A stretch of DNA of 8,133 bases from an uncultured Emergencia sp. (GTDB lineage: Bacteria; Bacillota; Clostridia; Peptostreptococcales; Anaerovoracaceae), in contig CABSEO010000071.1 of NCBI GenBank assembly GCA_902476665.1, positions 1 through 8,133 on the forward strand. Direction: 5' to 3'. A model generated the notes under the pieces. The model worked only from the letters and a program-made list of their open reading frames with translations, did no database searches and had not been told where the DNA came from. Every line of letters begins with the position of its first letter. Position 1 is the first letter of the stretch. This document shows positions 1-4,607 of the stretch, one piece after another. The translations under genes were made by a program, and so were the position numbers.

Positions 1-2
1 TC

Positions 3-191
3 AGTCAGCTGGCCGATCTGCTGGAGCAGGGAAAACTGTTTGTTTCCGATATATCCTGCAAATGGATGTGCTTAAACTGCGGTCATATTGCAGAAGGAAA
101 AGAAGCTCCAAAAATCTGTCCTGTGTGTCAGCATAATCAGGGATATTTTATCAGACTGGAACTGGCTCCATACAGTTGCTGTGTGCAATAG
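3..191 (+). CDS. Rubrerythrin-like protein, C-terminal rubredoxin-type domain (5' end outside window)
   Basis: Only the last 62 residues are present; the reading frame is open to the left edge and stops at TAG 189-191. The visible part is a rubredoxin-like iron-binding knuckle pair: CLNC at visible residues 23-26 and CPVC at 39-42, preceded by Trp21 and separated by the typical GHIAEGKEAP stretch of rubrerythrin C-termini. In that family this domain holds an Fe(Cys)4 centre that passes electrons to a diiron site in an N-terminal ferritin-like domain, which reduces hydrogen peroxide in the cytoplasm of anaerobes. The ferritin-like part is not visible, so a related protein carrying the same rubredoxin domain cannot be excluded. 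After the usual domain end the protein has a short tail, LAPYSCCVQ, with two adjacent cysteines, which I do not recognise from the family. It converges with the BFD gene at 356-547. Confidence 0.8.
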   Translation, partial: SQLADLLEQGKLFVSDISCKWMCLNCGHIAEGKEAPKICPVCQHNQGYFIRLELAPYSCCVQ

Positions 192-310
192 CATCATAAA
201 GAAAGACTGCTGCAGTCAGTAATATATCTACTCATTACAAAGAAACGAGACAAGGGCACGAGCACACACTTTTTTTCATTCAGGATTAAACCGATGACAG
301 TTAATCTGAA

Positions 311-361
311 CAAAAGCCGGCAGTAAAGTCTTTTCTTTACTGCCGGCTTTTGTTTCTATTT
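311..361. terminator. Bidirectional intrinsic terminator between rubrerythrin and BFD genes
   Basis: A perfect 18-bp inverted repeat: left arm caaaagccggcagtaaag (311-328), loop tctttt (329-334), right arm 335-352. On the + strand it is followed by a T-rich run (353-364). On the - strand the stem itself ends in U-rich pairs, followed by a weaker tail. It lies between two convergent genes, overlaps the last codons of the - strand gene region only by its T tail, and probably stops both transcripts. Confidence 0.85.
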
Positions 362-547
362 TTTCAGGGTTTCGTTTAATATCATCTCCAGATCTTCTCT
401 ACAGCCTCCGCATTTTGTTCCGATCTGCATGGCTTCACATAGATCTTTCAGATTGTCCACCTTATTTTCGATAATAAAGTCTTCCACTTCACCGCGTGTA
501 GTATGACAGCACAGACATACTTCGTACTCTCGGGAATTTTTGTCCAT
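356..547 (-). CDS. Stand-alone BFD-like [2Fe-2S]-binding protein
   Basis: A 63-residue protein that is essentially one BFD (bacterioferritin-associated ferredoxin) domain. Cys11-x-Cys13 and Cys46-x2-Cys49 (in GTKCGGC) match the C-x-C-x(31-32)-C-x2-C pattern that binds a [2Fe-2S] cluster in this family, followed by the usual short C-terminal helix. An extra Cys14 sits next to the first pair. Family members are small cytoplasmic redox partners; Bfd itself helps release iron from bacterioferritin, and in clostridia similar domains are also fused to larger redox enzymes. The physiological partner here is unknown; the adjacent rubrerythrin is convergent and so not co-transcribed. The start was placed at ATG 547 because a strong AGGAGGA lies 6 bases upstream (554-560). 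An in-frame ATG 48 bases further upstream would add 16 residues overlapping the RBS and the promoter, and is unlikely. Confidence 0.85.
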   Translation of the reverse strand: MDKNSREYEVCLCCHTTRGEVEDFIIENKVDNLKDLCEAMQIGTKCGGCREDLEMILNETLKK

Positions 548-553
548 AGTTTT

Positions 554-560
554 TCCTCCT
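554..560 (-). promoter_or_regulatory. Ribosome binding site fixing the BFD start
   Basis: The - strand reads AGGAGGA, 6 bases before ATG at 547-545. This near-perfect Shine-Dalgarno decides for the 63-residue product over the longer 79-residue reading. Confidence 0.85.
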
Positions 561-583
561 GCTATATATGAATGTTTTCTATT

Positions 584-589
584 ATCATA
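584..589 (-). promoter_or_regulatory. Likely extended -10 promoter element of the BFD gene
   Basis: The - strand reads TGGTATGAT, that is an extended -10 (TGn + TATGAT), about 36 bases upstream of the start codon. No good -35 hexamer is found at 16-18 bp, where the - strand is a T-rich run. Extended -10 promoters often tolerate a poor -35. Prediction from sequence only. Confidence 0.45.
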
Positions 590-620
590 CCACAAAAAAG
601 AAAAAAATTATCACATCTTC

Positions 621-676
621 TTCACAATAATGCAATTAAAAATATACAAATTCAGTGTAATATGATACTATATAAT
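621..676 (+). promoter_or_regulatory. Possible promoter region of the zinc-ribbon/proX/pyk operon
   Basis: Two overlapping possibilities are seen. TTCACA (621-626) with TATACA (643-648) has a 16-bp spacer. A perfect TATAAT (671-676), 31 bases before the chosen start codon, has no recognisable -35. The region is AT-rich and divergent from the BFD promoter, so some promoter must lie here for the downstream operon, but which hexamers are used cannot be decided by eye. Confidence 0.4.
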
Positions 677-691
677 AAAGGCGATGGTGTT

Positions 692-697
692 GGGAGG
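692..697 (+). promoter_or_regulatory. Ribosome binding site favouring the start at 708
   Basis: GGGAGG, 10 bases before ATG 708-710. The upstream in-frame ATG at 684 has only a weak AAGG immediately before it, and the GGGAGG would then lie inside the coding sequence. The shorter product is therefore preferred. Confidence 0.6.
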
Positions 698-707
698 CAC
701 AGATGAA

Positions 708-1109
708 ATGAGCAAATTTCAGTACAAAATGTATCAGTTTATGCAAGGGCGCAGGGGTACCGATCAGTTCTGCCGGTTTTTGTTTCTGACATCAGCAGTG
801 CTGCTCCTGTTTTCTATGTTCTTTTTTAATAACATCACTTATTATGCAGGAATTGCGCTGTGCCTTTACGGGAATTTCAGAGCTCTTTCACGAAACCTTT
901 ATAAAAGAGAGCGAGAAAATAACTGGTACCTTGCACAGAAATACAGGGTAACCAAAGGAAGAACTTTTCAGCAGCGCTGGTACGAGAGACGCTATTATGC
1001 TTATTTTAAGTGTCCCGGATGCGGACAGAAGATGAGAGCCCCAAAGGGCAAAGGTACCATCAAAGTGCGCTGCCATAACTGCAGTACAGAATTTCAGAGG
1101 AAAGTATAG
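708..1109 (+). CDS. Small membrane protein with C-terminal zinc ribbon, function unknown
   Basis: A 133-residue protein I cannot assign to a named function. Two hydrophobic segments, about residues 24-40 and 43-57, are likely to form a transmembrane hairpin with a very short Asn-Asn turn. They are followed by a strongly basic, aromatic-rich segment (about 58-100, many Arg/Lys/Tyr/Trp). The C-terminus has a four-cysteine zinc ribbon, Cys102-x2-Cys105 (CPGCGQ) and Cys122-x2-Cys125 (CHNC), about 16 residues apart. By the positive-inside rule the basic part and the zinc ribbon should be cytoplasmic. Such ribbons bind zinc and often nucleic acid or protein partners; this is family knowledge, not proof of role. 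It is the first gene of an apparent operon: proX starts 4 bases after its stop and pyk follows. An alternative start at 684 would add 8 residues. Confidence 0.75.
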   Translation: MSKFQYKMYQFMQGRRGTDQFCRFLFLTSAVLLLFSMFFFNNITYYAGIALCLYGNFRALSRNLYKRERENNWYLAQKYRVTKGRTFQQRWYERRYYAYFKCPGCGQKMRAPKGKGTIKVRCHNCSTEFQRKV

Positions 1110-1113
1110 GTCA

Positions 1114-1614
1114 ATGACAGAAAACGAAGAAAAATTATATCAGATCTTTGCTGAGATTGGAATTAAAGAATACACTGTTCATGAACATGAAGCGATTTTT
1201 ACTTCCAAGGAGGCGGAAGATAAAGGACTTATCATGGATGGTCTGAATTTGAAAAACCTGCTGATGAAGGATAAAAAATCCGGCAGGTTTTTTCTGGTGA
1301 TTTTAGATGATCACAGACGTATGGATACAGCTCATTTTAAGAAAGTGACGGGTTGGGGAAAAACCCGTTTTGCCAATGAAGAAGAAATGCTTTCTGTACT
1401 TGGCCTTACACCGGGATCTGTATCTCCTTTCGGCCTGATTTGTGATGAGGAAAAGCTGGTCACTGTGGTGCTGGAAGAAAAGATTGTAAAAGCTGCTGAG
1501 ACAGAGCTTGTAAACTTTCATCCAAATAGAAACACGGCGACGTTGAGTATGACTAAGAAAGATTTTTTGCGATTTTTAGAGTATATCGGCAATCCGGTTA
1601 TTTTTGAAAAATAG
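1114..1614 (+). CDS. proX: Prolyl-tRNA editing deacylase, ProX/YbaK family
   Basis: A 166-residue single-domain protein of the YbaK/ProRS-associated (INS-like) superfamily, at the usual length for free-standing ProX (PrdX). These cytoplasmic enzymes hydrolyse mischarged Ala-tRNA(Pro), or related mischarged tRNA(Pro), acting in trans to keep proline codons accurate. Supporting features: KNLLMKDKKSGRFFLVIL-type strand with Lys47 at the position of the family's conserved lysine, the GSVSPFGL motif at 101-108, and the FHPNRNTATL motif near 135-144 followed by a C-terminal helix. Which amino acid is removed cannot be told from the sequence. It starts 4 bases after the upstream zinc-ribbon gene with only a weak Shine-Dalgarno (GAGG at 1097-1100 or AGG at 1108-1110), suggesting translational coupling. 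Pyruvate kinase follows 11 bases after its stop. Confidence 0.9.
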   Translation: MTENEEKLYQIFAEIGIKEYTVHEHEAIFTSKEAEDKGLIMDGLNLKNLLMKDKKSGRFFLVILDDHRRMDTAHFKKVTGWGKTRFANEEEMLSVLGLTPGSVSPFGLICDEEKLVTVVLEEKIVKAAETELVNFHPNRNTATLSMTKKDFLRFLEYIGNPVIFEK

Positions 1615-1625
1615 AGGAGATATGT

Positions 1626-3044
1626 ATGAGAAGAACGAAAATTGTTTGTACCATTGGTCCTGCTTCAAAAGACAGGAAAACGTTAAAGAAAATGTTTGAA
1701 GCCGGCATGAATGTAGGCCGGGTCAATTTTTCACATGGTACTCATGAGGAGCACAGAAAGACTATCGAGAGTTTTCGCAGTGTGAGAGATGAGATGGGCA
1801 TTCCCGCAGCAGTATTGCTGGATACGAAGGGCCCTGAAATCCGAATCAGAGATTTTGAACGTGGAGAAGAAATTCTGGATGATGGACAGACTTTTACCTT
1901 GACCACAGATGATGTGATGGGAACCAAGGATATCGTATCGGTAACATATCAGGAGCTGCCCAAAGAAGTAGCACCAGGAAATCTGGTTCTCATTAATGAT
2001 GGAAAGATCGTGATTCGCGTAGAAGAAACCACAGATACCAAGGTGAGGGGAACCGTGATTCACGGCGGGAAGATCAGTAATCACAAAGGGATTAATCTGC
2101 CTAATGTGAATTTGAACATGCAGTATATGAGTGAGCAGGACAGGGAAGATATCTTATTTGGAATTGAGCAGAACGTGGATTATATTGCAGCTTCTTTTGT
2201 GCGTTCCGCTCAGGATATCCGTGTTGTCAGAGAATTGCTGGATAAGCATGGAGGGCAGGAGATTAAAGTCATCGCCAAAATTGAGAGTACACAGGGTATC
2301 GAAAATTTTGAAGAAATTCTCCAGCTTGCTGATGGAATCATGGTAGCTAGAGGGGATATGGGCGTGGAGGTGGCCTATGAGAAGCTTCCGGGCATTCAGA
2401 AGAGATTTATCAGGCGATGTGTGCAGTCAGGCAAAATTGTCATAACAGCAACACAGATGCTTGAATCCATGATTACAAGTCCTATGCCTACCAGAGCAGA
2501 GATTACCGACGTCGCTAATGCAGTATTTGACGGTACCACGGCAGTAATGCTTTCCGGTGAGACAGCAGCGGGAAAATATCCTGTAGAAGCTGTAGCCACT
2601 ATGGCAAAGATTGCAGAACAGGCAGAAGAAGATCAGCCTAGAAACTACGGAAGAGATCAGATCTGGCATGAGATGGATGCTGATGATGTAACTAATGCTG
2701 TGGGACATGCAGCCTGCACTCTGGCAAAGGATATCAGAGCCGGTGCTATCATGGCGATTACCAAGACAGGGTATACTGCACAGAGAATGTCAAAGTTTCG
2801 TCCCGGCACGATGATCATTGGGGCAACACCTTATGAAAAGACTTTTCACCAGCTTGCACTTGTCTGGGGTGTATGTCCGATTATTGCAAACTATCGTTAC
2901 GAAATTGAAGAACTTTTTGCCCATTGTGCCCGTAAAGCCATCAGCGCAGCGCTTATAAAAAAGGGGGACAAAGTCGTGATCACTGCAGGACTTCCTGTGG
3001 ATGTGCCTGGAAACACAAATATTATCAGAGTCGTAGAAGCCTAA
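1626..3044 (+). CDS. pyk: Pyruvate kinase
   Basis: A 472-residue pyruvate kinase that converts phosphoenolpyruvate and ADP to pyruvate and ATP at the end of glycolysis, in the cytoplasm, normally as a homotetramer. The sequence has the family landmarks: Arg32-Val-Asn34-Phe-Ser36 (substrate/metal loop), Asp66-Thr-Lys68-Gly-Pro, the B domain at about 70-165, catalytic Lys218 and metal ligands Glu220 and Asp244 (AKIES...ARGDMG), Thr276, and the MLESM/PTRAE signature at 278-291. Glu71 in KGPEIR is the residue associated with potassium-dependent enzymes (Lys in potassium-independent ones), so monovalent-cation dependence is inferred. The C-terminal allosteric domain ends at about the E. coli PykF length; the extra phosphotransfer-like domain of Bacillus-type enzymes is absent. 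GAGGAGAT precedes ATG by about 5 bases. It is the last gene of the operon with zinc-ribbon protein and proX. Confidence 0.97.
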   Translation: MRRTKIVCTIGPASKDRKTLKKMFEAGMNVGRVNFSHGTHEEHRKTIESFRSVRDEMGIPAAVLLDTKGPEIRIRDFERGEEILDDGQTFTLTTDDVMGTKDIVSVTYQELPKEVAPGNLVLINDGKIVIRVEETTDTKVRGTVIHGGKISNHKGINLPNVNLNMQYMSEQDREDILFGIEQNVDYIAASFVRSAQDIRVVRELLDKHGGQEIKVIAKIESTQGIENFEEILQLADGIMVARGDMGVEVAYEKLPGIQKRFIRRCVQSGKIVITATQMLESMITSPMPTRAEITDVANAVFDGTTAVMLSGETAAGKYPVEAVATMAKIAEQAEEDQPRNYGRDQIWHEMDADDVTNAVGHAACTLAKDIRAGAIMAITKTGYTAQRMSKFRPGTMIIGATPYEKTFHQLALVWGVCPIIANYRYEIEELFAHCARKAISAALIKKGDKVVITAGLPVDVPGNTNIIRVVEA

Positions 3045-3062
3045 CCTGTACTTTATGAAAAG

Positions 3063-3120
3063 AACCAGGAAATGAACAAGACACACAATTGTATCTGATG
3101 CTCATTTTCCTGGTTTTGTT
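3063..3120. terminator. Terminator after pyk, probably bidirectional
   Basis: Stem aaccaggaaa (3063-3072) with tttcctggtt (3106-3115), then a one-base T bulge (3105) and a further TGA/TCA pairing (3073-3075 with 3102-3104). The loop is long, 26 bases, and contains the small palindrome acaattgt. The + strand is followed by tttgtttta. On the - strand the stem is followed by cttttc, so it may also end the convergent LRR gene transcript. The long loop lowers confidence slightly. Confidence 0.7.
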
Positions 3121-3136
3121 TTATGGGTGACTGCGG

Positions 3137-3601
3137 TTATTCGGCTTCATAGATGATGCGGTTTTCCATGGCAAACTTTTCGGCAGCAGAACCTTTACTG
3201 CAGTGAAGTGTAAAGTAATTGAGCCTGTAGGCTCTTCCGTGTTCATACATGTATCCAAAAGCATAGTTTCCAAAGATTTTTACTGATGTCGGAATCCATA
3301 GATGCGTCAGATCAGGACAGGTAAAAATACCGAAATCAGAGATTTCCAAAAGCCCTTCCGGAAGACTGAGTTTTTTCAGATATCTCAGATCGTTGAAAGC
3401 ACGAGAACCGATTTTCTTGATTGTTGGCGGAAGAACGATTTCTCTGGCAACAGATTTTACGCCCAAGGGAATAACATCCGAGCCGATTTCCGTTACAGGA
3501 CAGTCATCCAGCAGTTCAGGGAGAATCATCACTGCCTCTGGTTCAGGAATACCTGTGATTATGACTGTGTTGTCTGACTTGATTTGATAATTTATTTTCA
3601 T
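3137..3601 (-). CDS. Small BspA-like leucine-rich-repeat (LRR_5) protein
   Basis: A 154-residue protein with about three BspA/TpLRR-type repeats of roughly 23 residues: from about 53 (VLPPTIKKIGSRAF), 76 (LSLPEGLLEISDFGIF) and 99 (LWIPTSVKIFGNYAF), with an earlier degenerate unit near 26-48 (LPELLDDCPVTEIGSDVI). The end, GSAAEKFAMENRIIYEAE, is the usual cap of these proteins. There is no signal peptide, transmembrane segment or cell-wall anchor, unlike the large surface BspA proteins, so it is probably cytoplasmic. This repeat family generally mediates protein contacts; no catalytic role is indicated and the partner is unknown. The RBS AAAGGATG lies about 9 bases upstream of ATG 3601. The gene is convergent with pyk and divergent from the DDAH-like gene, so it is probably transcribed alone. 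Confidence 0.8.
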   Translation of the reverse strand: MKINYQIKSDNTVIITGIPEPEAVMILPELLDDCPVTEIGSDVIPLGVKSVAREIVLPPTIKKIGSRAFNDLRYLKKLSLPEGLLEISDFGIFTCPDLTHLWIPTSVKIFGNYAFGYMYEHGRAYRLNYFTLHCSKGSAAEKFAMENRIIYEAE

Positions 3602-3649
3602 AAATGTTCACATCCTTTGTTAAAACGTTAGCAATACGGGATATAAATA

Positions 3650-3658
3650 AATATAACA
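3650..3658 (-). promoter_or_regulatory. Possible extended -10 promoter of the LRR gene
   Basis: The - strand reads TGTTATATT, an extended -10 (TGn + TATATT), about 48 bases upstream of the LRR start codon. At 16 bp upstream the hexamer is TTTCAA, a weak -35. The surrounding DNA is AT-rich, so chance matches are possible. Confidence 0.4.
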
Positions 3659-3697
3659 CAGCTTTTACCGGTTGAAAATATGAAAGTAATATAAAGT

Positions 3698-3715
3698 ATA
3701 TAAAATATTTTATAT
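3698..3715. repeat. 18-bp perfect AT-only palindrome in the divergent intergenic region
   Basis: atataaaatattttatat is its own reverse complement over all 18 bases. Its right end lies 17 bases before the -35 of the promoter at 3733-3761, in the 201-bp gap between the divergent LRR and DDAH-like genes. Perfect dyads in such a place can be operators, but an AT-only sequence in AT-rich DNA reaches this by chance more easily than mixed sequence. The regulator, if any, is unknown. Confidence 0.5.
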
Positions 3716-3732
3716 TTTGTCTGATAATTCGG

Positions 3733-3761
3733 TTGACGTTTTGAAATATATTGTATATAAT
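3733..3761 (+). promoter_or_regulatory. Sigma-A-type promoter of the DDAH-like/arcD unit
   Basis: TTGACG (3733-3738), 17-bp spacer, perfect TATAAT (3756-3761). Transcription should start near 3768, giving a leader of about 35 bases before ATG 3803. This is the best promoter in the window, suggesting the unit is strongly expressed when not repressed. Confidence 0.85.
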
Positions 3762-3802
3762 ATATTCATAAATCATTTTCAGAACTTGAGAGGAGATTCA
3801 CA

Positions 3803-4579
3803 ATGAAAAAGTTTAATCATGTAATCGTAAGAAGACCGTGCAGTGCTATAAAAGATGGTATTTCCGGAGGTACATACGAAGGAATTCCAAACTATGAGCT
3901 GGCATTAAAGCAGCACAACGACTATATTGCGGCACTTGTACAGTGTGGCGTTGATGTTACTGTACTTCCGGCTGATGAAAGATATCCGGATTCCTGCTTC
4001 GTAGAGGACCCTGCACTGCTGACAAGAGAATGTGCAATCATCACCAATCCTGGAGCAGAATCCAGAAATGGTGAAAAAGAAGAAATCGTTGAAGCAGTAA
4101 GCAGATTCTATCCTGAAGATAAAATTGAACGCATTGTTGCTCCTGGAACTTTAGAAGGCGGAGATGTTATGATGGTAGGTGACCACTTCTATGTAGGCAG
4201 ATCTGCAAGAACTAACGAAGAAGGCATCAGACAGCTGACAGAAATTCTGGAAAAATATGGTTTCACTTGCTCCGAAGTAAAACTGGAAGAGGTTCTTCAC
4301 TTAAAGACCGGTGTAAACTATCTTGAAAACAACAACATGCTGGTGTCCGGAGAATTCGTAACTAAACCTGAGTTCCAGAAGTATAATCTTGTAGAAATTC
4401 CTGAAGAAGAAGCATATGCAGCAAACTGCATCTGGGTAAACGATACAGTTATCGTACCGGAAGGATATCCAGCAGTACTGAAGGCAGTACAGGATCTGGG
4501 ATATAAGACATTAATCGTAGATACTTCTGAATACAGAAAGATTGACGGCGGACTTTCCTGCCTGTCTCTGAGATTCTAA
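3803..4579 (+). CDS. Dimethylarginine dimethylaminohydrolase (DDAH)-type guanidino hydrolase
   Basis: A 258-residue single-domain member of the amidinotransferase (pentein) superfamily, at DDAH length (about 255) and much shorter than arginine deiminase (about 410). DDAH cleaves Nω-mono- and dimethylarginine to citrulline plus (di)methylamine. From memory of the Pseudomonas aeruginosa enzyme (Glu114, His162, Cys249), the triad is conserved with a constant offset of four: Glu118 (LEGGDV), His166 (LHLKTG) and nucleophile Cys253 (GGLSCLSLRF). The substrate-binding Asp63, Glu68 and Asp69 in PDSCFVEDP, Arg88, Arg136, and the N-terminal lid (KDGISGG, 18-23) also fit. Cys65 lies where the Pseudomonas enzyme, as I recall it, has valine. 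AGGAG sits 7 bases before the ATG. An ArcD-type antiporter follows after 28 bp, implying uptake of an arginine-like substrate. Methylarginine versus arginine specificity cannot be settled from sequence. Confidence 0.88.
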   Translation: MKKFNHVIVRRPCSAIKDGISGGTYEGIPNYELALKQHNDYIAALVQCGVDVTVLPADERYPDSCFVEDPALLTRECAIITNPGAESRNGEKEEIVEAVSRFYPEDKIERIVAPGTLEGGDVMMVGDHFYVGRSARTNEEGIRQLTEILEKYGFTCSEVKLEEVLHLKTGVNYLENNNMLVSGEFVTKPEFQKYNLVEIPEEEAYAANCIWVNDTVIVPEGYPAVLKAVQDLGYKTLIVDTSEYRKIDGGLSCLSLRF

Positions 4580-4607
4580 GTTCTCTGAAATTGGGGAGGA
4601 ACTTATT

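Noticed and set aside
203..217. Short inverted repeat around ctgctgcag downstream of rubrerythrin
   Set aside because: The arms meet at the centre with no room for a loop and there is no T tail; the 18-bp hairpin at 311-352 is the convincing terminator.
548..595. 16-residue N-terminal extension of the BFD protein
   Set aside because: It would start within the promoter's -10 region and place the strong AGGAGGA inside the coding sequence; the ATG at 547 is better supported.
1731..2084. 117-codon open frame on the - strand inside pyk
   Set aside because: Lies wholly within the unmistakable pyruvate kinase gene and has no motif or RBS.
3045..3136. Possible small RNA or riboswitch between pyk and the LRR gene
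   Set aside because: The region is fully explained as a shared terminator between convergent genes, and no known riboswitch core was seen.
3741..3768. ArgR-like box (TGAA...TTCA) overlapping the -10 of the DDAH/arcD promoter
   Set aside because: TGAAATATA and TATATTCA only pair with a one-base shift, and the AT-rich sequence makes such matches common; not enough to call an arginine-repressor site.
3543..3776. 77-codon - strand open frame spanning the LRR gene start and its upstream region
   Set aside because: It overlaps the LRR gene in another frame and crosses both promoter regions; the product is low-complexity Ile/Tyr/Asn from AT-rich DNA.
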